Shown one piece after another: positions 20,485 to 28,847 of a stretch of 64,000 bases of DNA. The DNA is from Streptomyces sp. TG1A-8. Its GTDB lineage: Bacteria; Actinomycetota; Actinomycetes; Streptomycetales; Streptomycetaceae. Position 1 is the first letter of the stretch; each line of letters starts with the position of its first letter. The notes beneath the pieces are model-generated. The model searched no databases. It saw only the letters and a list, made by a program, of their open reading frames with translations, and was not told the DNA's origin. A program made the translations under genes and the position numbers. The DNA is taken from contig NZ_JASTLB010000001.1 of NCBI RefSeq assembly GCF_030499535.1, positions 2,294,001-2,358,000 of the forward strand, written 5' to 3'.

Positions 20485-20507
20485 TTCCGCTCCCGCCCGG
20501 ATATACT
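20478..20507 (+). promoter_or_regulatory. Strong sigma-70-type promoter reading rightward
   Basis: TTGACA (20478-20483), 18-nt spacer, TATACT (20502-20507). This is one of the best consensus matches in the window. It overlaps the TTG start of the leftward helicase gene, and no protein gene lies directly downstream on the plus strand. Confidence 0.75.
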
Positions 20508-20513
20508 GTGCTC

Positions 20514-20607
20514 ACTGAGCTTCTTCCGCGACTTTCCCGTGAGAAGTCGCGAACCATTGAATATACGCAGAGAAATCCCCCGGGCGCAATTGCCCGGGGG
20601 ATTTCTC
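20514..20607 (+). ncRNA. Candidate small RNA of about 94 nt, antisense to the helicase leader
   Basis: Starting about 7 nt after the -10 box, the transcript would contain a perfect 8-bp hairpin, CGCGACTT / AAGTCGCG (20527-20534 / 20544-20551), and an AT-rich linker. It ends in a 16-bp perfect stem (20570-20585 / 20592-20607) with loop GCAATT and CCCCCGGGC core. The second hairpin is terminator-like but lacks a U-run, and it could also end the leftward thioredoxin transcript. The whole region is opposite the helicase 5' leader. I cannot match it to a named RNA family. This is an inference from promoter plus structure. Confidence 0.55.
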
Positions 20608-20623
20608 GTGAGCCGGTGCCGTC

Positions 20624-20956
20624 CTACAGCAGGTCCGCCAGCTCCTGCAGCAGGCGCCGTTTGGGCCGCGCCCCCACCATCGACCGCACCGGCTCACCGT
20701 CCCGGAAGACCATGAGGGTCGGCGTGGACAGCACGCCGTACGCCACCGCCGTCCCCGGATTGCGGTCCACGTCCAGCCGTACGACCTTCAGCCGCTTGCC
20801 CTCCTCGAAGGCGATGTCCTTCAGCACCGGCGCCAGCTGCCGGCAGGGCCCGCACCAGTCGGCCGTGAACTGCACCAGCACCGGCAGGTCGGCATCGATC
20901 ACCTCTGCCGCGAAATCCGCGTCCGTCACCTCGGCCGGTCCGCCCGTCGAGTTCAC
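20624..20956 (-). CDS. Thioredoxin (110 aa)
   Basis: A classical small thioredoxin that reduces protein disulfides in the cytoplasm. The active site is WCGPC (C35, C38), and the cis-Pro loop reads STPTLMVFRDGEPV. It starts with GTG at 20956, overlapping the stop of the MerR-family gene by 4 nt (GTGA), with GGAGG about 9 nt upstream. It is therefore co-transcribed with and coupled to the regulator. The large hairpin at 20570-20607 lies 17 nt after the stop and probably terminates this operon. Confidence 0.92.
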   Translation of the reverse strand: MNSTGGPAEVTDADFAAEVIDADLPVLVQFTADWCGPCRQLAPVLKDIAFEEGKRLKVVRLDVDRNPGTAVAYGVLSTPTLMVFRDGEPVRSMVGARPKRRLLQELADLL

Positions 20957-21381
20957 CGTGTCAGTCCTCCCAGTTCGCACCCGGGTTCCGGACCTCCCGG
21001 AACCAGCGACTCGGCGGCCAGCTCGTCCCGGGCCCGCTCCGCCCGCGCCAGCTGTGCCGCGACCCTCTCCCGCACCGCCGTCAGCTGCCCGACGAGCGCG
21101 TCCAGCTCCTCCAGCTTGCGCCGGTAGACCACGAGCGAGGCCGGGCAGGAGTCGCCCTGCGGGTGCCCGGCCCGCAGGCACTCCACGAACGGCCGCGTCT
21201 CCTCCAGGCCGAACCCGAAGTCCTGCAGCGTCCGGATCTGCCGCAGCAGCCTCAGGTCGCCCTCGTCGTAGGTGCGGTGTCCGTGCTCGTCGCGCCGTGC
21301 GGGCAGCAGCCCCCGCGCCTCGTAGTAGCGCAGGGTGCGGGGGGTGGTTCCGGCCCGTGCGGCCAGCTCGCCGATTCGCAT
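20953..21381 (-). CDS. MerR-family transcriptional regulator (142 aa)
   Basis: The N-terminal winged helix reads MRIGELAARAGTTPRTLRYYE, followed by the dimerisation coiled coil (RRKLEELDALVGQL). The effector end is short and includes HPQGDSCPAS and a C-terminal EPGCELGG, so two cysteines are present; they do not form a recognised metal site. I chose ATG at 21381 because a MerR-type promoter (19-bp spacer) lies immediately upstream. The mRNA would start at or next to this ATG. It forms an operon with thioredoxin, so thiol or redox stress is a plausible signal, but this is inference. Confidence 0.88.
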   Translation of the reverse strand: MRIGELAARAGTTPRTLRYYEARGLLPARRDEHGHRTYDEGDLRLLRQIRTLQDFGFGLEETRPFVECLRAGHPQGDSCPASLVVYRRKLEELDALVGQLTAVRERVAAQLARAERARDELAAESLVPGGPEPGCELGGLTR

Positions 21382-21388
21382 GGTGCCG

Positions 21389-21419
21389 ACCGTAGGCGTT
21401 GACGTGGGCGTCAGGGCAA
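21389..21419 (-). promoter_or_regulatory. MerR-type promoter with 19-bp spacer and operator
   Basis: On the minus strand, TTGCCC (21414-21419) and TACGGT (21389-21394) are separated by 19 bp. The spacer contains the perfect inverted repeat TGACG-CCCA-CGTCA. An over-long spacer holding a dyad is the hallmark of promoters untwisted by MerR-family activators. The start point would fall at the regulator's own ATG, so autoregulation of the MerR-thioredoxin operon is likely. Confidence 0.7.
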
Positions 21420-21487
21420 GGCCTGCCACCGCGCCGGTGGCCGGGGCGGGCGGGGAGCCGTGGCGGGGGGTCCTCCACGGCGGCCGG

Positions 21488-21528
21488 CCGGAAGCCCGGC
21501 CCCGGTTCAGGCGGGGCCGGGCTTCCGG
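21488..21528 (-). terminator. Terminator of dctA
   Basis: A perfect 16-bp stem, CCGGAAGCCCGGCCCC (21488-21503) with 21513-21528, and a 9-nt loop, lying about 36 nt after the dctA stop. Confidence 0.75.
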
Positions 21529-21564
21529 GGACGGGGGCGCCGCGCCCCGGCGGGGGCGCGGGGC

Positions 21565-22944
21565 TCAGGCCCTGGCCGGCTCCTCCTCCCGCGCCCTGGG
21601 CCCCTCGCCGGCCGCCGGCCGGCCCTCGTCCAGCAGCGTGGTCTCGTCGAACGGCAGCTCGCCGGCGAGCACGCGCCGGACCCGGTCACCGTCGATCTCC
21701 TTGGTCCAGGTGCCGATCAGCACGGTGGCGACGGCGTTGCCCGCGAAGTTGGTCAGCGCGCGCGCCTCGCTCATGAAGCGGTCGATGCCGACGATCAGTC
21801 CGACGCCGTCGACCAGCGCGGGCTTGTGCGACTGCAGACCGCCGGCCAGCGTGGCCAGGCCCGCCCCGCTGACGCCCGCCGCGCCCTTGGACGCCAGCAG
21901 CAGGAACAGCAGCAGCGGGATCTGCTCGCCGACGGACATCGGGGTGCCGAGGGCGTCGGCGATGTAGAGGGAGGCCATGGTCATGTAGATCATGGTGCCG
22001 TCGAGGTTGAAGGAGTAGCCGGTCGGCACGGTGATGCCGACGACCGGCTTGCTGACGCCCAGGTGCTCCATCTTCGCGATCAGCCGCGGCAGCGCGGACT
22101 CGGAGGACGAGGTCGACAGGATCAGCAGGAACTCGCGGGCGAGGTACTTCAGCAGGGAGAAGACGTTCAGTCCGGCGACGATCCGCAGCACGGCGCCGAG
22201 CACGACGAACACGAACAGCACGCAGGTGACGTAGAAACCGAGCATCAGCACCGCCAGGCTCTTCAGCGCGTCGAGGCCGGCGGACCCGACCACCGCCGCG
22301 ATGGCGCCGAAGGCGCCGATCGGCGCGGCCCACATGACCATGGCCAGGATGCGGAAGACCAGCCGCTGGACGTGCTCGACGCCGCGCAGCACCGGCTGCC
22401 CGGCCGATCCCATCGCCTGCAGCGCGAACCCGGTGAGCAGCGCGACGAGCAGCGTCTGCAGCACCTGGCCCTCGGTGAAGGCGGACACGAAGGTCACCGG
22501 GATGATCGACAGCACGAAGTCGACCGGCGGCAGCGCTTCGCTGGAGACCTGGGCGTGCCCGGTCTGCTTGAGCGCGTCGGTCAGGTGCAGCCCCTCGCCG
22601 GGGTGCAGCACGTTGCCGACGACGAGCCCGATGGCGAGCGCGACCAGCGACATCACGAAGAAGTAGCCGAGCGCGATGCCGCCCACGGCACCGACCTTGG
22701 CGGCCTTGCGCACCGACCCGATCCCGAGCACGATCGTGCAGAAGATGATCGGCGAGATCATCATCTTGATCAGGTTCACGAAACCGGTGCCCAGCGGCTT
22801 CAGCGCGACGCCCGCGTCGGGCCAGACGAGCCCCACGGCGATGCCGAGCCCGACCGCCGCGACGACGGCGACGTACAGGTAATGGGTCCGGTCCCGCCGC
22901 GCGCGGGGCGCGGCGGGTGCCGTATCGGGGGTGGTGGCGGCCAC
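21565..22944 (-). CDS. dctA: C4-dicarboxylate:cation symporter (459 aa)
   Basis: A DAACS-family inner membrane transporter importing succinate, fumarate or malate with protons or sodium. Family signatures are STSSSESALPRLIAKMEHLG, the NLDGTMIYMTMASLYIADALG region (about residues 290-310) and LLLFLLLASKGAAGVSGAG. The first helix begins around THYLYVAVVAAVGLG. The GTG start at 22944 has an excellent AAGGAGG. It is divergent from a CitA/DcuS-type sensor kinase and response regulator, the usual arrangement for dicarboxylate-induced transport. A related anion (glutamate, citrate) cannot be excluded as substrate. Confidence 0.9.
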   Translation of the reverse strand: MAATTPDTAPAAPRARRDRTHYLYVAVVAAVGLGIAVGLVWPDAGVALKPLGTGFVNLIKMMISPIIFCTIVLGIGSVRKAAKVGAVGGIALGYFFVMSLVALAIGLVVGNVLHPGEGLHLTDALKQTGHAQVSSEALPPVDFVLSIIPVTFVSAFTEGQVLQTLLVALLTGFALQAMGSAGQPVLRGVEHVQRLVFRILAMVMWAAPIGAFGAIAAVVGSAGLDALKSLAVLMLGFYVTCVLFVFVVLGAVLRIVAGLNVFSLLKYLAREFLLILSTSSSESALPRLIAKMEHLGVSKPVVGITVPTGYSFNLDGTMIYMTMASLYIADALGTPMSVGEQIPLLLFLLLASKGAAGVSGAGLATLAGGLQSHKPALVDGVGLIVGIDRFMSEARALTNFAGNAVATVLIGTWTKEIDGDRVRRVLAGELPFDETTLLDEGRPAAGEGPRAREEEPARA

Positions 22945-23097
22945 GGCTGCCCTCCTTGACGTCTTCGTCGGCGAACACCGGCGTGCGGCTCACGTCCGGG
23001 CCGAGCGGGGGAACGCCGTGACTATCTCCCGCCCGGTGGTGGCGGTCACCCTTCCGTTCATTTAGTTCACGCCCGCTCAAAGGGGCAGACTGCTGGC

Positions 23098-24723
23098 ATG
23101 CGTCTGCCGCCCCTCCCCCGGCCCCGCAGCCTGGCGGGCCAACTGTTCGCCATGCAGGCCGTGCTGGTGGCGGTGGTCGTGGCCGGGTGCGCGCTGTTCA
23201 CCTACGTCAGCGACCGGCGGCAGGCCGAGGACGCGGCGGCCCGTCACGCGACGGCCGTGGCCCGCTCGGTCGCCGACTCCCCCTCGGTCGGCGCGGCCGT
23301 CCGCACCCCCGACCCCACCGCCGCGCTGCAGCCGTACGCCCTGCGGGTCACGCGGGACGCGAACGTCGACTTCGTCACCATCATGAGCCCGCGGGGCATC
23401 CGCTGGACCCATCCGGAGCGCAGGCAGATCGGCCGGCACTTCCTCGGCCGCACCGGCCCCGCCCTGCGCGGCCGCACCTTCACCGAGACGTACACCGGCA
23501 CGCTCGGCCCGTCCGTCCGCGCGGTCACGCCGGTGCGGGACGGCGGCCGGATCGTCGGCCTGGTCAGCGCCGGCATCAAGGTGGAGGCGATCAGCGAACG
23601 GGTCCGGGGCCAGGTGACGGCCCTGCTCGGCGTCGCGGGCGGCGCCCTGCTGCTGGGTGCGGTCGGCACCTACGTCGTCAACGCCCGGCTGCGCCGCCAC
23701 ACCCACGGCATGAACGCGACCGAGCTGAGCCGGATGCACGACTACCACCAGGCGGCGCTGCACGCCGTCCGCGAAGGGCTGCTGATGCTGGACGGGCGGC
23801 ACCGGGTGGCGCTGATCAACGACGGCGGCCGGGAGCTGCTGGGCGTGGGCGGCACCGCCGATCCGGACGTGATCGGACGTCCGGTGGCGGACCTGGGTCT
23901 GCCGGCGCCGCTGACCGGCGCGCTGCTGTCCTCGGCGCCCCGGGTGGACGAGGTGCACCTGACCGCCTCGCGCGTGCTGGTGGTGAACACCTCACCGGTG
24001 TCGGGCGGGGAGCGCCGGGGCACGGTGGTCACCCTCCGGGACGTCACCGAACTGCAGGCGCTGACGGGCGAACTGGACTTCGAGCGGGGCTTCAGCCAGG
24101 CACTGCGCTCCCAGGCGCACGAGGCGGCGAACCGCCTGCACACGGTCGTGTCGCTGATCGAACTGGGTCGGGCGCAGGAGGCGGTGGAGTTCGCCACGGC
24201 GGAGCTGGAACTGGCGCAGGCCCTGACCGACCGGGTGGTGGCGGCGGTGGGGGAACCGGTGCTGGCCGCCCTGCTGCTGGGCAAGACGGCCCAGGCGAAC
24301 GAGCGGGGCGTGGAGCTGGTGGTGTCGGCCGACAGCCGGCTGGACGACTCGGTGCTGCCCTCCGGCCTGCCGGCGCGCGAGCTGGTGACGATCCTCGGCA
24401 ACCTCATCGACAACGCGGTGGACGCGGCGCAGGGCAGCGCGCGGGCGCGGGTGACGGTGACGGCGCGCGCCCTCGCCGCCGGGCTGGTGCTGCGCGTCTC
24501 GGACACCGGCCCCGGTGTCGACCCCGCCCATGCCGACCTGGTGTTCCGGCGGGGGTTCTCCACGAAGCCGGCCGGACCCGGCGGGCGGGGCCTGGGGCTG
24601 GCGCTGGTCCGGCAGGCCGTCACCCGGCTCGGCGGAACGCTGGAGGTCGCGCGGGCGCGGGAGGGCGGAGCGGTGTTCGAGGCGCGGTTGCCGCTGCCCG
24701 CGGCGGTGGGGGGCGGCGGATGA
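23098..24723 (+). CDS. CitA/DcuS-type sensor histidine kinase (541 aa)
   Basis: A membrane sensor with two helices (about 19-39 and 178-200) flanking an extracytoplasmic PDC sensor domain. That domain contains the family-typical DANVDFVTIMSPRGIRWTHP and TYTGTLGPSVRAVTPV. A cytoplasmic PAS domain and a transmitter follow. The phospho-acceptor is probably H341 in RSQAHEAANRLHT. The ATPase has NLIDNAVDA, DTGPGVDP and GGRGLGLALV. It overlaps the response regulator by 4 nt and is divergent from dctA, so sensing of an extracellular C4-dicarboxylate or citrate-like ligand is likely. Confidence 0.92.
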   Translation: MRLPPLPRPRSLAGQLFAMQAVLVAVVVAGCALFTYVSDRRQAEDAAARHATAVARSVADSPSVGAAVRTPDPTAALQPYALRVTRDANVDFVTIMSPRGIRWTHPERRQIGRHFLGRTGPALRGRTFTETYTGTLGPSVRAVTPVRDGGRIVGLVSAGIKVEAISERVRGQVTALLGVAGGALLLGAVGTYVVNARLRRHTHGMNATELSRMHDYHQAALHAVREGLLMLDGRHRVALINDGGRELLGVGGTADPDVIGRPVADLGLPAPLTGALLSSAPRVDEVHLTASRVLVVNTSPVSGGERRGTVVTLRDVTELQALTGELDFERGFSQALRSQAHEAANRLHTVVSLIELGRAQEAVEFATAELELAQALTDRVVAAVGEPVLAALLLGKTAQANERGVELVVSADSRLDDSVLPSGLPARELVTILGNLIDNAVDAAQGSARARVTVTARALAAGLVLRVSDTGPGVDPAHADLVFRRGFSTKPAGPGGRGLGLALVRQAVTRLGGTLEVARAREGGAVFEARLPLPAAVGGGG

Positions 24724-25409
24724 CGCACGAGGGGCCGCCCATCCGGGTCCTGGTGGTGGAGGACGACCCGGTGGCCGCCGACGCGCACGTGATGTACGTC
24801 GGGCGGGTGCCGGGGTTCGTGGTGGCGGGCAGGGCGCACACGGGCGCGCAGGCCCGCCGCGTCCTGGACCGCACGCCGGTCGACCTGCTCCTGCTGGACC
24901 TGCACCTGCCGGACGTGCACGGGCTGCGGTTCGCACGCGCGCTGCGGGCGGCGGGGCACCACGCCGACGTGATAGCGGTGACCTCGGCCCGCGACCTCGC
25001 GGTGGTGCGCGAGGGCGTCTCGCTGGGGGTGGTCCAGTACGTCCTGAAGCCGTTCACCTTCGCCACCCTGCGCGACCGCCTCGTCCGGTACGCCGAGTTC
25101 CGCGCGGCGGCGGGCGAGGCGAGCGGCCAGGACGAGGTGGACCGGGCGCTGGCGGTGCTGCGCGCACCGTCGCCCGCGGCACTCCCCAAGGGCCTGAGCG
25201 GCCCGACCCTGGAGCGGGTCACCGGGGCCGTCCGGGAGGTGACCGAAGGGCTGACGGCGGCCCGGGTCGCGGAGGCGGTGGGCATCTCGCGCATCACGGC
25301 GCGCCGCTACCTGGAGCACCTCGTGGAGGCCGGCAGGGCCGAGCGCAAGCCGCTGTACGGGCAGGTCGGCCGGCCGGAGCTGGTGTACCGGTGGGTGCGG
25401 TCGCGGTGA
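24720..25409 (+). CDS. CitB/DcuR-family response regulator (229 aa)
   Basis: The receiver domain has VLVVEDDPVAADAH at the start and phospho-acceptor D60 in LLLDLHLPDVHG. The conserved Lys lies in YVLKPFTF. The C-terminal winged-helix segment (TAARVAEAVGISRITARRYLEHL) is typical of the CitB/DcuR class. The ATG at 24720 overlaps the kinase stop (ATGA). The target is most likely the dctA promoter in 22945-23097. A short GC-rich palindrome (25461-25477) lies before the convergent pfkA gene. Confidence 0.92.
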   Translation: MTHEGPPIRVLVVEDDPVAADAHVMYVGRVPGFVVAGRAHTGAQARRVLDRTPVDLLLLDLHLPDVHGLRFARALRAAGHHADVIAVTSARDLAVVREGVSLGVVQYVLKPFTFATLRDRLVRYAEFRAAAGEASGQDEVDRALAVLRAPSPAALPKGLSGPTLERVTGAVREVTEGLTAARVAEAVGISRITARRYLEHLVEAGRAERKPLYGQVGRPELVYRWVRSR

Positions 25410-25460
25410 GCACCCGCGCGCTCCCGCTCCCGCGGTGCTGCGGTCTCCCGGTGCTGCGGT

Positions 25461-25477
25461 CCCGCCGCCGCGGCGGG
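25461..25477. terminator. Weak GC-rich palindrome between response regulator and pfkA
   Basis: CCCGCC-GCCGC-GGCGGG between convergent genes, preceded by two direct copies of GGTGCTGCGGTC. Too short to be sure of terminator function. Confidence 0.4.
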
Positions 25478-25484
25478 CCGGCGC

Positions 25485-26510
25485 CTAGAAGACCGACTCC
25501 GCCTCGTCCATCCGGTCCTTCGGCACCGTCTTCAGCTCGGTGACCGCCTCCGCGAGCGGCACCATCACGATGTCGGTGCCGCGCAACGCGGTCATCCTGC
25601 CGAAGTCGCCGCGGTGCGCGGCCTCGACGGCGTGCCAGCCGAAGCGGGTGGCGAGGACGCGGTCGTAGGCGGTGGGGACGCCGCCGCGCTGGATGTGGCC
25701 GAGGATGACCGGCTTGGCCTCCTTGCCGAGGCGGCGCTCCAGCTCGTACGCCAGCGCGGTGCCGATGCCCTGGAAGCGCTCGTGGCCGAACTGGTCGATC
25801 TCGCCCTTGCTGTAGTCCATGCTGCCCTCGGCCGGGTGGGCGCCCTCGGCGACGCAGATGACCGCGAACTTCTTGCCGCGGGCGAACCGCTCCTCGACCA
25901 TCTTGACCAGGTCGGCGGGGTCGAAGGGGCGCTCGGGCAGGCAGATGCCGTGGGCGCCGGCGGCCATGCCGGACTCCAGGGCGATCCAGCCGGCGTGCCG
26001 GCCCATGACCTCGACCACCATCACCCTTTGGTGTGACTCGGCCGTGGTCTTCAGGCGGTCCATGGCCTCGGTGGCCACGCCGACGGCGGTGTCGAAGCCG
26101 AAGGTGCGGTCGGTGGAGGAGATGTCGTTGTCGATCGTCTTGGGCACGCCGACGACGGGCAGGCCCGCGTCGGAGAGCATGCGGGCCGCGGTCAGCGTGC
26201 CCTCGCCGCCGATCGGGATCAGCGCGTCGATGCCGAACTCCCCGACCATGTCGGTGACCCGCTCGCAGGCCTCGCGCAGCCGGTCGCGCTCCAGGCGGGA
26301 GGAGCCGAGGATGGTGCCGCCGCGGGGCAGGATGCCGCTGACCGCGTCGAGGTCGAGGGCACGGTAGTGGCGGTCCAGCAGACCCCGGTAACCGTCCTCG
26401 AAGCCGATGACCTCGTCGCCGTACTGCGCCACCGCGCGGTGCACGACCGACCGGATCACGGCGTTCAGGCCGGGGCAGTCGCCGCCTGCGGTGAGAACTC
26501 CGATGCGCAT
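25485..26510 (-). CDS. pfkA: ATP-dependent 6-phosphofructokinase (341 aa)
   Basis: Converts fructose-6-phosphate to fructose-1,6-bisphosphate in glycolysis. The N-terminal MRIGVLTAGGDCPGLNAVIR, PIGGEGTLTAAR, GVPKTIDNDISSTD and EVMGRHAGWIAL are conserved. Gly rather than Asp in GGEGT is the known marker for ATP as phosphoryl donor in this actinobacterial group, instead of pyrophosphate. The ATG at 26510 has AGGAG upstream. Three paralogues exist in S. coelicolor, and by position this would be the main one (pfkA2). It is divergent from pta-ackA, and a strong promoter lies 86 nt upstream. Confidence 0.94.
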   Translation of the reverse strand: MRIGVLTAGGDCPGLNAVIRSVVHRAVAQYGDEVIGFEDGYRGLLDRHYRALDLDAVSGILPRGGTILGSSRLERDRLREACERVTDMVGEFGIDALIPIGGEGTLTAARMLSDAGLPVVGVPKTIDNDISSTDRTFGFDTAVGVATEAMDRLKTTAESHQRVMVVEVMGRHAGWIALESGMAAGAHGICLPERPFDPADLVKMVEERFARGKKFAVICVAEGAHPAEGSMDYSKGEIDQFGHERFQGIGTALAYELERRLGKEAKPVILGHIQRGGVPTAYDRVLATRFGWHAVEAAHRGDFGRMTALRGTDIVMVPLAEAVTELKTVPKDRMDEAESVF

Positions 26511-26595
26511 CGTGCTGTGTCTCCTGCTCGCTGTGGGTACCGGTGAGCCGGGTCGATTGTTTCACGTCTCGGGGGGCGATGGGGGCATGATGGGC

Positions 26596-26624
26596 GCTTT
26601 AACCGGCACCGGGGGTATTGTCAA
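26596..26624 (-). promoter_or_regulatory. Promoter of pfkA
   Basis: On the minus strand, TTGACA (26619-26624), a 17-bp spacer and TAAAGC (26596-26601), leaving a leader of about 80 nt to the pfkA ATG. Confidence 0.65.
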
Positions 26625-26756
26625 GAGGGTCTTGCTCACCTCGGTGGGCGATTTTTGTGCCCGGACATGACGGCCGGGCGGCCGGGACGTTGGCCGGGGC
26701 GGCCGGGGCGGCCGGGACGGACGAAGCGCAGGGAACGCAGGGAACGGAGTGCACAC

Positions 26757-28847
26757 GTGACGCGCAGCGTGTACGTGACCGGGATCGACCGCGGCGACGG
26801 CCGCCAGGTCGTCGAACTGGGGGTCATGGAGCTCCTGACCCGGCAGGTGGACCGGGTGGGCGTCTTCCGGCCCCTCGTCCACGACGGGCCGGACCACCTG
26901 TTCGAGCTGCTGCGGGCCCGCTACCGGCTCTCCCAGGACCCGGCGACCGTCTACGGCGTGAACTACCAGGAGGCGTCCGCGCTCCAGGCCGAGCGGGGCA
27001 CCGGCGAACTGGTCTCCACGCTGGTCGACCGCTTCCACCTGGTGGCCCGCGACTACGACGTCGTGCTGGTCCTCGGCACCGACTTCGCCGACACCCAGCT
27101 GCCCGACGAGCTGTCCCTGAACGCCCGCCTCGCCAACGAGTTCGGCGCCTCCGTGATCCCGGTGGTGGGCGGCCTCAGGCAGCCGGCCGAGTCGGTGCTG
27201 GCGGAGACCCGCAACGCCTACCGGGCGTACGACGGCCTCGGCTGCGACGTCCTCGCCATGGTCACCAACCGGGTGGCCCGCGAGGACCGCGACGAGATCG
27301 CCGGGCGCCTCGCGGACCGGCTGCCGGTGCCCTGCTACGTGGTGCCCGACGACCTCGCCCTGTCCGCGCCGACGGTCGCGCAGATCGCCCGCGCCCTCGA
27401 CGCCCGGGTGCTGCTCGGCGACGACTCGGGGCTGGCCCGCGACGCGCTGGACTTCGTCTTCGGCGGGGCGATGCTGCCGAACTTCCTCGGCGCCCTGACC
27501 CCGGGCTGCCTGGTGGTGACCCCGGGCGACCGCGCGGACCTGGTCGTCGGCTCGCTGGCCGCGCACAGCGCCGGGACCCCGCCGATCGCCGGTGTGCTGC
27601 TGACCCTGAACGAGGTGCCCAGCGACGAGATCCTCACCCTGGCCGCCCGGCTCGCCCCGGGCACCCCGGTGGTCGCGGTGTCCGGCAACAGCTTCCCGAC
27701 CGCCGAGCGGCTCTTCTCCCTGGAGGGGAAGATGACCGCGGCCACCCCCCGCAAGGCGGAGACCGCGCTCGGCCTGTTCGAGCGGTACGCCGACACCGCG
27801 GACCTGGCCCGCCGGGTCTCGGCGCCGAGCAGCGACCGGGTCACGCCGATGATGTTCGAGCACAAGCTGCTGGAGCAGGCCCGTTCCGACAGGCGCCGGG
27901 TCGTGCTGCCGGAGGGCACCGAGGAGCGGGTGCTGCACGCGGCCGAGGTGCTGCTGCGCCGGGGCGTGTGCGACCTGACCCTGCTCGGGCCGGTCGACCA
28001 GATCCGCAAGAAGGCCGCCGACCTCGGCATCGACCTCGGCGACTCGCAGCTGATCGACCCGGCCGTCTCGGACCTGCGCGACTCCTTCGCCGAGCGGTAC
28101 GCCGCCCTGCGCGCCCACAAGGGCGTGACCGGGGAACTGGCCTACGACGTCGTCGCCGACGTGAACTACTTCGGCACGCTGATGGTCCAGGAGGGCCTGG
28201 CCGACGGCATGGTCTCCGGCTCGGTGCACTCCACGGCGGCCACCATCCGGCCCGCCTTCGAGATCATCAGGACCCGGCCGGACTCCTCGATCGTCTCCTC
28301 CGTGTTCTTCATGTGCCTGGCCGACAAGGTGCTGGTGTACGGCGACTGCGCGGTCAACCCGGATCCGGACGCCGAGCAGCTGGCGGACATCGCCGTCCAG
28401 TCGGCGGGGACGGCCGCGCGGTTCGGCGTGGAGCCGCGGATCGCGATGCTGTCCTACTCCACCGGGACCTCCGGCTCGGGGGCCGACGTGGACAAGGTGC
28501 GCGCGGCGACCGAACTGGCCCGCACGCGGCGGCCCGACCTGAAGATCGAGGGGCCGATCCAGTACGACGCGGCCGTGGAGCCGTCCGTCGCCGCCACCAA
28601 GCTGCCCGGCTCCGAGGTCGCCGGGCAGGCCAGCGTGCTGATCTTCCCCGACCTCAACACCGGCAACAACACCTACAAGGCCGTGCAGCGCTCGGCCGGC
28701 GCGATCGCCGTCGGCCCGGTCCTGCAGGGCCTGCGCAAGCCGGTCAACGACCTGTCCCGCGGCGCGCTCGTCCAGGACATCGTCAACACCGTCGCCATCA
28801 CGGCGATCCAGGCCCAGACCCCCAGCGAGAAGGCAATCCCCCAGTGA
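26757..28847 (+). CDS. pta: Phosphate acetyltransferase, long form (696 aa)
   Basis: Interconverts acetyl-CoA and acetyl phosphate. The long form has an N-terminal BioD-like P-loop-related domain (about 1-190, SVYVTGIDRGDGRQVVELGVM in parts), a DRTGG domain (about 210-325) and a C-terminal PTA_PTB domain (about 370-690; DGMVSGSVHSTAATIRPA, FPDLNTGNNTYKAVQR). The phosphate-binding Lys usual in the first loop (GKT/GKS) is not seen; the loop reads GIDRGDGRQ. I chose GTG at 26757 (GGAG, 7 nt upstream). The stop overlaps ackA by 4 nt. Confidence 0.93.
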   Translation: MTRSVYVTGIDRGDGRQVVELGVMELLTRQVDRVGVFRPLVHDGPDHLFELLRARYRLSQDPATVYGVNYQEASALQAERGTGELVSTLVDRFHLVARDYDVVLVLGTDFADTQLPDELSLNARLANEFGASVIPVVGGLRQPAESVLAETRNAYRAYDGLGCDVLAMVTNRVAREDRDEIAGRLADRLPVPCYVVPDDLALSAPTVAQIARALDARVLLGDDSGLARDALDFVFGGAMLPNFLGALTPGCLVVTPGDRADLVVGSLAAHSAGTPPIAGVLLTLNEVPSDEILTLAARLAPGTPVVAVSGNSFPTAERLFSLEGKMTAATPRKAETALGLFERYADTADLARRVSAPSSDRVTPMMFEHKLLEQARSDRRRVVLPEGTEERVLHAAEVLLRRGVCDLTLLGPVDQIRKKAADLGIDLGDSQLIDPAVSDLRDSFAERYAALRAHKGVTGELAYDVVADVNYFGTLMVQEGLADGMVSGSVHSTAATIRPAFEIIRTRPDSSIVSSVFFMCLADKVLVYGDCAVNPDPDAEQLADIAVQSAGTAARFGVEPRIAMLSYSTGTSGSGADVDKVRAATELARTRRPDLKIEGPIQYDAAVEPSVAATKLPGSEVAGQASVLIFPDLNTGNNTYKAVQRSAGAIAVGPVLQGLRKPVNDLSRGALVQDIVNTVAITAIQAQTPSEKAIPQ

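Noticed and set aside
18223..20514. HelD-like helicase as a rifamycin-protection HelR with its known upstream inverted repeat
   Set aside because: I see no matching long inverted repeat in the upstream region, so only the general HelD class is supported.
20478..21395. Long rightward reading frame through the thioredoxin and MerR genes
   Set aside because: It is a GC-rich shadow opposite two clear genes with good motifs; only its 5' non-coding part has an independent signal (the candidate RNA).
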